Source: Strongyloides papillosus
Lineage: Eukaryota > Nematoda > Chromadorea > Rhabditida > Strongyloididae
Length of the DNA stretch: 64,000 nt
Reading direction: 5' to 3'
Assembly (NCBI GenBank): GCA_005656395.1
Contig: SRSI01000019.1
Location: forward strand, 558,001 to 622,000
This document shows positions 48,996 to 61,380 of this stretch, one piece after another. The translations under genes and the position numbers were made by a program. Each line of letters starts with the position of its first letter. Position 1 is the first letter of the stretch. The notes beneath the pieces were generated by a model, which saw nothing but the letters and a program-made list of their open reading frames with translations, did not search any database and was not told the DNA's origin.

Positions 48996-49229
48996 TTAGC
49001 ATCCATACATTACACAAAGTCTATTAATTTCCTTATCCTTCTTTTCCTTTTCATCATCCAATGCTTGTTTTTGAGACCCAAAAGTATTCCTAGAGAATAT
49101 GTTACTGAATATACCAAGATTTCCAGTATCAAGTTTTAAATGACCATTTTCTGTTTTCATTTCAGGTTCTTTGTCTCCAGAAATGTTAAATAATCCCCTT
49201 GGAAAGTATGAATCTTTTTGTCCAGACAT
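48996..49229 (-). CDS. Small protein, not recognised
   Basis: A 77-codon frame with protein-like composition that stands out from its surroundings: MSGQKDSYFPRGLFNISGDK, Lys/Glu-rich middle, LGIFSNIFSRNTFGSQKQ, then a charged helix (DDEKEKKDKEIN) and CVMYGC at the end. No signal peptide or membrane segment. It may be a single-exon gene or the first exon of a larger one; a GTAATG near its 3' end could be a donor. It does not join in frame to the basonuclin N-terminal exon downstream. A GC-richer patch (CACGCGACGGAGAGG) lies at 49606-49620 and could be part of its promoter. Function unknown. Confidence 0.5.
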   Translation of the reverse strand: MSGQKDSYFPRGLFNISGDKEPEMKTENGHLKLDTGNLGIFSNIFSRNTFGSQKQALDDEKEKKDKEINRLCVMYGC

Positions 49230-51315
49230 TAAAGATAAAATAATTTAGTTATCAAATAAATTGGAAAAGAAAAGAAGGTAAGTTAGCTAATGAAAGCTAA
49301 AGAAGGAAATCCTTCAGACGGAACCCAAACTAAAAATAATAAATAATTAAATTATGAAAATACCATAACATTTTATATAAATTTTTCACGTTACATAGCA
49401 AAAATAAACAATGACGTAGACGGAATACAGGAGGGGTAATGATAAAAATTTGATCAAAATTTGAGAGATAATTATATTTAAAATTATATACAAAAATACC
49501 TATTAATGATGACAATCTAGTTTCAAGAAAAAAAACTCGTGATAAACCGTCATTATACAAACTTCTAAATATATATCATAAAACATATGATAATATATAC
49601 ATATCACGCGACGGAGAGGAAAGGAATACTTTTGGGGGCTTTTCCAATCACACAGTATTGTGTAACATTTTTTTTAAATTAATTATCATCTATATAACAA
49701 AGCAGTGACATTCTCTAATCAAATATAAATTGTCATAATGGGGGTAAAAGGTACTAAGAAAAAAGAATTAAATTTTTATCAGTGTAATAACTTGAATAGA
49801 TAGATAATAATTTATATTTCATTTATATAATACAATTTAAATCAAGAAAAAAAATTTATGTCTATTCAGTGAAATAAAGTTAGTTTTATTTTAAACAATC
49901 AACATTCTACGTCATAATAGAAAAATGATTATAAGAATGATGAAATAATAAAACTTTTATTATAAAGTATCGCAGCAAAAAGGGTATCCACGAAAAAATA
50001 AGAAAACATTTAACAATTTAAATGTATTATTTATTAGAACATTGTCAAATGTACATAAATTAAATAATGGTAAAATCAGAAATCACTTTTCTATTTAATA
50101 ATTACTTTTAACAAATAGAAATGTTTACATTTATTAACTTTAATAATTTAATTTATAAAATAATAGTGTAATGGAAAATTTTAAAGATTACAATCAAAGG
50201 TGATAGATATATCAAGAATATGACCTTAACTTGGAAAATATAGGGACTTTATAATCCAATTTCTAATTCAAAGATCAGTTTAGTTAGAATATAATTTTGG
50301 ATAAGAATTCATTTCCGACACTATTTAATTAAATGTATGAAACAATATTTTAAAATATTGTGCAGAAATAGTTTCAATAAAGTACAAAATTGATAATAAA
50401 TTGGTACTTTATTCCAAATAAATACTAGCCATTTCATCATTGACATTATAAAATATCAATAATTTAAAAGGGACCCATGGTGATGTCAAAATATAAGTGG
50501 AAAAAATCTTTTTATCCAAATAAAATTTAGTTTAATACGTGATTGTTATAATTTTTAGGGTGAAGAAGAAGAAAAAATGATATATTAACTTTGAGTTGGC
50601 AGAAGAAATGATATGACAATGTGAATGGGAGATTTTCCAATATAAAGATAATGGCTGGTATTTAAAAGTTATAATTTTTTATAGTTAAAGAGAAAAAGTA
50701 TTGCGAGAAAATGGGGAGAGGAAAAGAGTGTCAATACTTGTGTATATGTTTTAAATGGGGGAGGAATGGTGGGGTAAACGTGATAAAGCATATGTAGTAT
50801 ATACAATGGGATAACTCCATTATCATTTCATCGGTATATTTGACTTTATTTTATCGTTTGGTAACTTAATAGTTTGTTTCTAATAAAATTTTATGATATT
50901 ACAACAAGATGTTATAATTATTTGAAAAAAAATTTCATTGAAAATTATTCGACATTATCATTCTTATTTCATTTTTTTAAATAAACAATTTAAATTATTT
51001 TTTATCATTTTTCTTTCTTTAATTAAATACACAATAATTGTTAACAGATATTAATTAATCAGAAGAACTGATATTGTACTTAAAATAAACTCGGCACGAA
51101 CTTTCATTTAACCAAATAAACACTGATATCATATTAATTATCAATAAAAAATATTACACTATCACCATAGAAGTGACATTTCACTATAAAAATTTTCAAT
51201 AAGACTCCTAAATGGAAAATAATTACCCTGTTTCCTATAAAAACGTCACTCACAACACTACCAAATCTTCAATCAGGTATTATTTTTTCTGTTAATTCTT
51301 ATTGGAGTCTAAGGA
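49230..51315. other. Intergenic, nothing recognised
   Basis: AT-rich spacer between divergently transcribed genes (unknown small gene on minus, E2 gene on plus). A G-rich tract at 50745-50775 (GGGGGAGGAATGGTGGGG) is the only compositional feature. Confidence 0.4.
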
Positions 51316-52097
51316 ATGTCGGGAACATCAAAATGTACTCCAGGTATTTTAATATTTCTACTTTTCATTGATAATGAGTAATGGTTATCTTTTTTTTTGT
51401 TGTAGCATCACTAAGGATAATGAAGGAGATTAGGGAGATGATGGATAAGGAGACAGATGAAATATTCAAAATACATATCGATGAGGTATAGTCTTATTGT
51501 CTTTTTTCTTGTTATATTTTTTTCATTTTTCAGAAAAATATATTTGATATTCATTTTACATTTATTGGAAAGGAAAAAGAGTACCTCAATGGGTTGTATC
51601 ATGGGAGGATGATGCTTCCAAAAGACTATCCAATGCGTCCCCCAGACTTTTGGATGATTTCAGAGAGTGGACGATTTCAGACTGGGACAAAAATATGTAT
51701 GAGCAATACGTCATTCCATCCAGATCAATGGTCACCAAGTTGGGGTATAAGAACGGCAATCCTGGGGATGATATCACTATTCTATGAAGAATCAGATGGT
51801 GCAGTTGGGAGTGTTAAAAAGAACGATAAATTAAGGAAACATCATGCAATAATTTCACCGGTATATGAGTGTAAGAAATGTCAATCATCACTACATAAAT
51901 TGTGGTATGGTGAGGAAATGGAGGAGACAAAAGCAAATCTTATAAAATCATTGACTTCTAAAAGTAAAAATAATTCGAAGTCACAACAAAAAGGTGATGA
52001 TGGGAATAATGAGTATACGTTAACAGTTTTGTTAATTTTTGGTTTTGTAACTGCCTTCCTCGGTGTCATTCAGTATGCTTTTGGATTCTTGAAATAA
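51316..52097 (+). CDS. UBE2J/Ubc6-type tail-anchored ubiquitin-conjugating enzyme
   Basis: Three exons, 51316-51343, 51406-51485 and 51534-52097, giving 223 residues. E2 enzymes take ubiquitin from E1 as a thioester and pass it to substrates; this class works in ER-associated degradation. The UBC fold spans about residues 10-145: YHGRMMLPKDYPMRPPDFWM is the E2 core strand and PP turn, and FQTGTKICMSN places the catalytic Cys at 91, matching the UBE2J C[L/M]S pattern rather than the HPN of ordinary E2s. WSPSWGIRTAILGMISLF is the helix after the active site. The C-terminus ends in a hydrophobic segment (LTVLLIFGFVTAFLGVIQYA) expected to anchor it in the ER membrane facing the cytosol. All splice joints keep frame. 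Orthology within the UBE2J group is not resolved. Confidence 0.9.
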
Positions 52098-55000
52098 GTA
52101 GATGTTCTTGTGAATCGCCATATCAGTGTATATCTTTTCTTTAATTGAAATTTTTAAATAACTCATGAAAGTTTTATTACAAGCAATCATTATTTATTCT
52201 AACAGTATATATAGCATATTTATCAATAAGTAACTTCTTTATCAAGGGGATTTAAATAATAATAATTATAATTTTAAGAACATTATTTTGTTAGGAATGT
52301 AATATAATAAATATATTGTATAGAAATTTTTATATTGAAAAGATTGTATTTATATTCAATTTGTAAAATATTAACATAATTACCAATAAAATTTTTGTGG
52401 AATATTTTTTGTTTTAGTGTATTATTAATATATTTTGCACGTTTCTAACAATAAAAATCAATTTAATATTTAAGATAGAAGCATTTCATAAAAAGATGTC
52501 ATTTTCATAAATCCTTCTATTGCTTTCAAAGTTTCAAGAACTTTTGGACACGAGAATGATGTAAGCATCTTAAGTTATTTTAAATTCTCAAGACTTCCTT
52601 GGTTAATATCTATTATATTTCTTAGATATCAAAAATTAACACTTTAAAAATTGTTACTAATTATTGATACTTCCTCAATTTATTTTAAATCTTAGGATGT
52701 AAGTTGAAAAAAATTCAAATTACACTGTAATGAATTTTAAGAGTTGTTTATTCACTTCATCATTAGGTTTATTATAAACAAAAAGCCTTAAAGTTTTAAA
52801 TGCATTTGAGATGTTTGAAATCTTGAAAAAAATTTATAATTATTTATTTTTTTATTCCAATAGTCTGTAAATTCTCCAAACTCCTGAGAATAACATTTAA
52901 TTTATAATTCTTGTTTTTTCATTTATATTCACGAAATGAAACCCCTTTAAAATGCAATACAAGCTTATGTGATGACAAAAAATCAACAAAAGTTATTCAA
53001 TGTCAAAGTCATGTATAAAAATTCAAATTAAATAATTTTTTGATTAAAAAGCATATTTCATAAGAAGAAAGAGAAAAAATATTCCAGTATCTCTCACTAA
53101 ATTTTTCCCTCCCCAATTTGGTAATTCCCATAGATCAGAAGAAAGCTAATGATAAACAAGAAGAACATTAAATTTTAATGAAAAGATGACAGAAAATAGT
53201 CCTTGAAAAATAATAATTATTAATGAAAATTTTAGTTTACAAAAGGCGTTCAACATTAAATATCAAAAATAACATTTATCTGTAGAGTTATGAAAAAAAA
53301 GTGTACACAATTATAATTAGAAATTATAGGAATACAAACACAAAGTGCATCTCCTAAAAAGATTATTAAATAATGTGCAAATAACCAAAACAATTCATTT
53401 GAGATGACATTTTGTTTTATGCAAACTTTAGAAAGGTTGAAATTGGAGATCATAATTGATGTTACTTTTATCTCATCCAAGAACTCTAAACCCATAACCA
53501 TCTGGAATATGATTGTTATTTTATTTTCAGTTAAAGAGTTATTTTTATTATAACTAAGTATTTATTATAATAAACAAAAATTAATTAAAATTAGTAATAA
53601 AAGAAATTGTATTATTTTTTATCAATAAAAAAGACTAATTAATGAGCTATTAAAACTACGTATTATTTTCTTTAATATATCATCTTAGTGATAAATGGTA
53701 TGCAATTAAAATTTTTATTCTAATGTGTCACTCTTTGTAAATATATAAATAAAAAAGTCATAATATATTATTTTCATTTTTTTTAAAAAGAAAAAAAAGG
53801 CTGTATATATTAAAAACAAACTAATTTTTTTAAAATGTTTAGTAACTCAAGAGATAATAATATTATTATGCGTACATTAAAGATAAACATAAAAGTTTTA
53901 TCAGAAATTTATTAATGTGATATCACAAATAAAAAAAATATTTTAATACTAAGATAAACCTTTTCTCTCATAGTGAAAAAATAAATATAATTATCATAAA
54001 AAGAAAAATTATCGAATTTTTTCTCCAGATAAAATAAATACTGATAGTATTTCCTTTGAAATTTTTATTATAACTCAAAATAATTTTAAATATGTAGTTT
54101 GTTGTGGTATTTTTTAAAAAATATGTTATATAAAAATTTGTTATAAAGATGTTTTGCAAATAAAAATGATATTTATTATTTTAATTATTTATTATATCTC
54201 ATAAAAAACGATATACATATTGCTTTTATATTCATATTTATTTGTAAATATTTTATACAAAGATAAATGATTTTACTAACTAAAAGCCATTTTTTTACAT
54301 AGTGATATTTTTTCCTCAAATATGATAAATAATAATTAACGTTTCTGATTTAAATATGTCATTTAACTATAATATTAATTACATATTTTCCCTACATTTC
54401 TTTTTTTTCTTATGTGATGGAAATATTATGTATTTAAAGCAAAATATTATTTACTTATTAATAAAAAGTATAGCGTGAAAAAATCCTTATTATCGTTCAT
54501 GTAGGAGGTTTTTATTATCTTGTCTAGTGAAAAAAACTTTATCATTTTAAAAATAAGGTACTAAAAACCACATTTCAAAAATGAAAAATACTATCATTAA
54601 TATAAACATAATTTTTTAAATTTATAGTTTGATTTAAAATATCAATAAACTATAAACTGTTGTCGTATAGAAAAATTTTACTCCTTCTCATGTGATTAGC
54701 ATATTTTATTTAAAATATAAAAAATTGTTTTTGCACACAAATTTATCTTTTTTCTTATTTTACAAATTATCATCCGGTCATTAAGTGATTTATTTTATTT
54801 TTTTTAGAAAGAGACTACTACTAATAAAAAATATGTTTTTCAAGGGGTATTTTTGTTCATTGTTTTTGAATGGCATCTGATAGTTAGAGTATTTTTATTT
54901 CATCACATGTTTTTCCTTGAATTTAAATTTATTTTAAAACACAGACATTTTTTTTTTTAAATTAATGTTAATGATAATTTTTGCAATTTTTTTTCTGTTG

Positions 55001-55107
55001 AAAATATGTCATAATAAAAAATGAAAAACTTTTTTAACTTTAAATAACAATAAACTTATTTTGAAGTGGTATTTCATGCCCAAAAATAGGGAAAGGCTCC
55101 GGGCCAC
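52098..55107. other. Intergenic, nothing recognised
   Basis: Three kilobases of very AT-rich spacer between the E2 gene and the tRNA; no supportable frame. Confidence 0.4.
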
Positions 55108-55189
55108 GTTTGGGTGCCCGAGTGGTTAAGGGGCCGGCCTGCTAAGCCGTTGGGCTTTGCCCGCGCGAGTTCGAATCTCGTCCCAAACG
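55108..55189 (+). tRNA. tRNA-Ser (anticodon GCT)
   Basis: An 82-base cloverleaf. The acceptor stem GTTTGGG pairs with CCCAAAC, followed by discriminator G at 55189. The D arm contains GAGTGGTTAAGG, the anticodon loop CTGCTAA has GCT at 55141-55143, a long variable arm (TGGGCTTTGCCCG) marks the serine class, and the T loop is TTCGAAT within GCGAG/CTCGT. A T run follows as a Pol III terminator (CTTTTTG at about 55194). No intron. It forms a sharp GC-rich island. It decodes AGC/AGU. Confidence 0.96.
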
Positions 55190-56087
55190 AATTGCTTTTT
55201 GCTTACATGCATAACGCTCTCTCTCATACATTTATTGGAGTAATTTTAGTGGTATATCCATTATGATAAAAGATTTTGCCTTTTAATCCATAATATTAAA
55301 GTATATAAAATATAGTCTTAATTTTAAGGGAGTAACCGTCTTAGGAAACCCATTTATATTTTTATTCCTAAACATTTAAAATGTTTTGATATAATATTTC
55401 TTAATATATGGATAATTAATTCATTTTATATGAGAGAAATGCTACAAATAAAGGAGTTGAAGTGATGAAAGGTTTATATATCAAAATGGCATAAAATAAT
55501 TATAACATTTTACTTTCCCATAAAGTGATAAAATGAAAAGTATATATTTCTTTTTGTAGGTAGTAATTATGATGTTTATAAATATATATTAAAAGCCATT
55601 TTACTTAATTTTATTTTGTAACTTAAATTATACATAAAAAAGGAGGTTGGCATAATTTGTATAGATAAAGTTCCCTTTTCTTTATCAGCTTTATAATGTA
55701 TATTTTTATTCCTTTGCCACTTACTTACTAAAGTTATGATAACATTTTTTTTAAATGTTAACTCTTTGACATTATTATTTACATGTTTGTAGAGACAATA
55801 ATCTTATTGCTTTATCTCAAAATGTAATTTTATTTATTTTTTTACAAATCATAAAATGAGTAATTTGTGTATATGTCTGGTCTTTTTATTATAAAATATT
55901 TTCTAAATGTCAATTTGTTTTCTTTTTTTATCCTTCGCGACATTCTTTTTTAAATTTCTTATATATATACTAATTTTTAAAATGTATTGTTTTTAAAATT
56001 TTTGAAATTAAATTATTTTTAGGTATAAATTGTCTGTGGATGATGAAGTTATAAGAATTTTAAAGATAACAAAAATAAGATAATTAA
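55190..56087. other. Intergenic, nothing recognised
   Basis: AT-rich spacer upstream of the TMEM164 gene; no feature supported. Confidence 0.4.
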
Positions 56088-57664
56088 ATGGAAAAAACTG
56101 TTTCTACTTCTTTTTGGGGTCATTTTTATAGATTTGTGATTGGTGGCGTTAATTTTACCCTTGAAGGAAATGGAGGCGATGAATGTGTTAATGTATGTGT
56201 TAGTTAAAATCTTTCGAAGATTTAAAATTTCTTTAATATACGGTTAATTATTTATTGGTTAACAGCATTACAGAGATTATGTAGTATTAGAGTATATTTT
56301 AATTAAAAAATATCTTATTTTTTTACACTTTAATGAATTTGCATTTTTTATTAAACTTTTTATCTAACATATAGTCATAAACTTGCCCTTAACAAAAGTA
56401 AAATTTATAAGTTTAATTAGATTTTAAAACAGAACAAATTGATTGTAAAAAGTACAATTATAGTTTGAATAAAAAAACAATAGAAACAAAACTTGCATTA
56501 TATAATAAGCTTTTCAAAAAGAAAATAAAAGTGATTAAAAATAATTTTCGATATAATCTGTTATTCTCATTTTATCATATTTTAGTATATTTCGATTTGG
56601 CAAAGACTGATAGAAACGATATTTTTTGGATGGATAGCTTTAACTGGAATTAAATATGCTATTAATAATATCAAGAATCAAAAAGATGACGAGTTTGTTA
56701 CATATATTTTACATAAAAAATTACCATTAAATAATTTTAACTTTAGGCAGCATTTTTATTCACCAACCCCAACACCAACAGATCCTTTTATGATGTGTGA
56801 CAATGATAAAGACGATAAGTCGGAATCCTCAATTATTTTTCCTTCACAAATCCCTTCTGAATATAGCACACCATTAATAGAGCACCCAACAATTATCCCA
56901 AATGCAGTAGAATCAAGCATTGGAAATTGGAGATTATCCTTACATTCAACAATTATAACAGTATATTGTTTAATATTTGGTGGAGAGTTAGCTTTCAAAT
57001 TAATTAGTGGCACAGCAATATTTCTTCTAAATCCTTGTCATTTAACGACAATCATTCAACTTTATCTTTTAATATTTCCTACTAATAATAATATTACAAA
57101 GTCTTTATTTAGAATTCATACTTATACCTTAGCTGGAGCATTATTGGCAATATTATTTCCAATACTTAATACGAGGAATCTTCATGGAGAACAATTTATT
57201 TATTTTGCACAACACCTATTTATTTTAATAATACCCTTCTACTTATTTTCCCTTGGCGGACCATTTACCCAGGAGACGTTATTTGAATTCAACTGGGCAA
57301 TTCTTGGATATTCTATATTAACTTTATATCATTTATTTGTCCTTCAGATTATTGGTTTGGTAAGCCATAATTTGATATCTTAAAACAAATAATTAATGCC
57401 TATTCCTTTTAGATAACTAAGGTAAATTTAAATTGTATTATATGTCCTGGTGTCTCGGATCCATTTGCTTGTCGTGGATGGAGAATTATTGCATTTATTC
57501 ATCAAGCTTTAGCTATTCCATTAGTTTCAAAAATTTATTGTTCTCTATCAATGATAATAATTAATTCCATTAAAAATTATAATTTTCAATGTACAGTTGA
57601 TGAAAATGAATTTAAAAAGGTTATGGATGAGAAGAGTTCAGAAATTAATAAAAAAGTTGACTAA
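56088..57664 (+). CDS. TMEM164: TMEM164 family membrane protein
   Basis: Three exons, 56088-56192, 56586-57359 and 57413-57664 (all phase 0), giving 376 residues. The N-terminus GGVNFTLEGNGGDECVN then WQRLIE matches the human family (GGVDPSFAGNGGPDC...WQQRLLE), which supports the first intron. Further landmarks are FGGELAFKLISGTAIFLLNPCH, ALLAILFPILNTR, HLFVLQIIGLV and, across the last junction, NLNCIICPGVSDPF. About six to seven membrane helices are visible. The Cys in NPCH (residue 186) corresponds to Cys123 of human TMEM164, reported as an acyltransferase for polyunsaturated ether phospholipids. The loop at about 68-145 (acidic, Pro/Thr-rich) is longer than in vertebrates. Enzyme activity is inferred from the family. 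Confidence 0.92.
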
Positions 57665-60260
57665 TTAATGTTGGATTAGGCAAGTTATAACGAAGAATTT
57701 AAATTATTAGTTGAAATATTGTTGTAAATGTACTTTATTAATAAGATTCAATAATTCTATGCTTTTTTTACCTATCTTCTAAAATACATTGAAGTTTATT
57801 GGTTTTCTTAATAAAAAGAATATTTAAAGGAAATTATGTAAAACAATTTTTTCTTAACATTCCCTTTATAAATATACACCATTTTATTTATCAGAAAAGA
57901 TAAGAAATTTGCAAAGTTTTAAATAATCTCTTTTGTCAAAGAAGATTGGCAATATTTACTTTTTAGAAACCTAGTGATAAAAACTTCCTTATCTTTATTA
58001 TTAGGGTTTTCAAATTTTTAACATAAACATTTTAAAAATGATATCACTTTCAATCTTCATAACAGTAAATTAAGCTATCAAGCCAATAACATTTTTTACT
58101 AGTCAAATAGTTTTTGTATTCTCATGTCCTAAAACAACTAAGATTAATTAAAATATAAAAAAATTAATTTTAGTAATTAATATCTTTTTTAGTATAAAAT
58201 TTTTTATCAAACACTTTTTATATGTATTAAAATATTGATAATATATGTAAATTTAGTATTTCGACAGGCATAAAGAATTTTCAAATTGTTTTACCAGATT
58301 TTTGATCCTAAAAAATATATTCATTCGCTAAAAACTTATAAATTTCGAGTACAGAGACAAAAAATGTTACGGAGGAATTCAGATTGTTCCAAGAACGGTA
58401 TTTATATATGTTGAAGCAATAATTATATATAGAATCTTCTTATATTAAAATTCTTACTTTTTATTATTGAAACATTTTTAGGGACTTAGAAATCTCTTTT
58501 CGACTTTAGATAGCTTATCTTTGTGGCCCAAAACACACATAGAAGGCCTTACTTTTTGTGTGATGATCATAGGAGTCACTTAATCGTCTTTTTCACGCCA
58601 AAGTGGCACCTTTACCACCTGAGTTGGTCAAAATGATGAAACCTGCATCTGTAAATAAGCCCACAAGGATCGTGAATTCTCGAAAATAATCAGAAACAGA
58701 CTTCTATGCCCAAATTTGTTCCTACATGAAGTATATTCTCCCTTCACATAAATCCAAAAAGTGAATTTACATCAGACTCGTTATGAAACCCAACAACTTT
58801 TATATGTCCTTATCCAAATTAAACTCATTTCATTTGTTTAAAATGTTTTTATCAATTCATATGAGAATATACATACACTCTTTTACGATTATATTAGGTA
58901 ATTAAGCTATTTAAGCTTTTTTTTATGATAAATAGAAGAACTATCACTTATTATTATTAAAAAGTAATTAATTATCATGACTCAAGACTTTTAAAGATTT
59001 ATCTTGAATGAATATAAAATCCATTACTAATTATAGATACAATTAGTGAAAATAGCATAAAAAATAATATATTATTTCATTTTTTATTTTGTAACATGAT
59101 TCAACAAAATGATAAAGATGCACGTGATGATAAACTTTTTTTAAAGCTTAAAAATCATAAAAATGATGTAGACAATGAATATATCATTAAAAATATTTAT
59201 TTAGCATAAAGTGATTATTATATTAAAAATTAAAGTTGAATGTGTTATCAGTACCATGATCCCAAACTATTTTCATTATTAAAACTTTAAACCAAATTTG
59301 AATGATAAATTATACAACAAAGAAGAATTAAAAACGATAAATTAAACCTTAAATATATTGTAATTTGTTAATGAAAACGAAAGTTAATTAAAGACATGAT
59401 CACAGGAATATGTATTTATAAAAAGTGATTGTGTTTTGATTGAAAATATCAACCAAGAAAAGAATCACTTATAAGAAATCAAGTTTTATATTAATTTAAT
59501 TTAATTAATCCTTTAACTAGTTATTATATATAAATATAAACAGGTATGATATTAATATTTTGACAACTTTTAAAAACTTTTATAACTTTTTTATACTCAG
59601 TATTTTTTTTCATTTTTTAGACAAATGGACGTGTATAGATTAGAAGTTTGATGTGTTGTAGAATTGTATTTAACAGATGATATTTAAGAAAGTTATACAT
59701 TTATGAAATTTTATATATTAATGATAAGTTGTAGTGGAAAAACAAAAAAATAATTAATTTATATCTTTAATCAACCATATTTTATAAGAATAATTAGTTG
59801 TTGTTCTTATTAAGATAAGTTAATGGGTGTTCTAATTTCCCATACTTATTTTTCCTAATATTTTTTTTAAAAAAAATATTTTTAGAAAATTTTTAAAATT
59901 TTTCTGTAGACTTTTGAGTGATAAACTTACTAATAATGTTTATTTTGTAATCATTGGCTATTAAACATAAATTTATTCATATTATTCTATACTATTAACA
60001 TATACAAACTGCTGAAAATTAATTTTTCATAATATTTCTTGTCAATGGAACTGGATATAATTTTAGGAAATGTAACTTTTTCTTTAATATGTCACTTTAT
60101 TGTCATTGAATAGAGATTATTGTTTAAAGTAAAAATCACCCGGAATCTAGTATGTAGTTTACATCAAATATAACATATACGATATCCGTTATGGCAAATA
60201 TAATGGTGTGGAAAACGTTGATTCAAGTCAGTTGTCTCTTTCCTATTATAGTCTATAATA
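57665..60260. other. Intergenic with a possible transposon relict
   Basis: Mostly AT-rich spacer. A more balanced patch at about 58450-58800 stands out in composition and may be decayed transposase, but all frames are broken and no family motif could be confirmed. Confidence 0.3.
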
Positions 60261-60737
60261 ATGAAAATTTTGATATTTTTAATTTGTATTTTACTAACAT
60301 ACACTCTGGTGGAAGGAAAGAAGACAGCTAGGCAGAAACTCAAAGAATGTTGTGCTTTCTTCAAAGAAGCTGATAAGTTTTGTATGAAGGAGTATTGCGA
60401 TTTCAATTTTTATTCTAAAGACAGGGTAATTATCATTTTTTTAATTTACGCAAACTAATTTTGTTTATTTTTATAGATTATTCAAGTTGTCAGAGATTGT
60501 AAAGATAAAGGAAAGACATTAGAACAATTGTGGACATGTGCAGCGAATAAGCACGACCATTCAAAATGTTGTTCTAAGAGTGGAGTACCACAAGTTTGTC
60601 TACCATATTGTACAGCAAATAGAGGACCACCAAAAAATAATGCAGCAGAGTTGTTTTGCTTAGCATTTATGGATCAAATTAGAAAATGTTTCCGCGTTCA
60701 TTTGGAGCATCATCAAATATTTACCTCTTCAGACTAA
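60261..60737 (+). CDS. Secreted DB-domain protein
   Basis: Two exons, 60261-60425 and 60477-60737 (phase 0), giving 141 residues. A signal peptide (MKILIFLICILLTYTLVEG) is followed by a Cys-rich domain: KECCAFFKEADKFCMKEYC, then VVRDCK, WTCAANKHDHSKCCSKSGVP, VCLPYC and FCLAFMDQIRKCFRVH. The spacing (CC...C...C, then C...CC...VPxxCLxxC...C...C) fits the nematode DB domain of unknown function, usually found in extracellular proteins. One domain fills the mature protein. Convergent with the Cbl gene. No enzyme residues are visible. Confidence 0.82.
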
Positions 60738-61380
60738 CAAAATTGATGATAAGAGCAATCATGCTTTATTTATTTATTTATTTTCTTGTTTATCTTTTTT
60801 GAGAAACAATTTAATAAACGTTGTTTATAGTTATTTGTCACTTAAAAAATATTATCTTGATAAGTGTTTGAAAAATGAATCACAATATTCTTTAATTTTT
60901 AAGTGGATATGTTCTTAGAGTTTCATTCTTAAAGTAATCTATGGTACCAATTTCCCTTAATTTTTCACGTATCTTTTTGTCATTATTAGCATTTTTCAAT
61001 GATAAATATATTTTCATGATAAAATATTAAAAGAATTTTTTCTTTATAATAATTATAAAAACAGAATTTCTTCTGGATGTTGTCCTACTTAATAACATAT
61101 CAATACATACTTAGACAAATAATTCATGAAAATAATAATCTTATAATTATTTATAATCATAAATCATTTATTAATACACTTTTATTTAAAATTAATAGGA
61201 AAATAAATTAAAATAGTTAATAAATATCATATTTCCAAATAATATAGTCAATAACCCAGCGATATTTTATTACAAAAAAAGATATATATTAAACCCTTAA
61301 ATTATCAATTAATGTTATTGATATTATTTTTATTAATACTCGTCATTTTTTTACCACAAAACTGATAACTTCATTACTCA

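Noticed and set aside
58450..58800. Patch suspected to be a Tc1-like transposase
   Set aside because: All frames are broken and none shows a clear family motif, so it was not called as an element.
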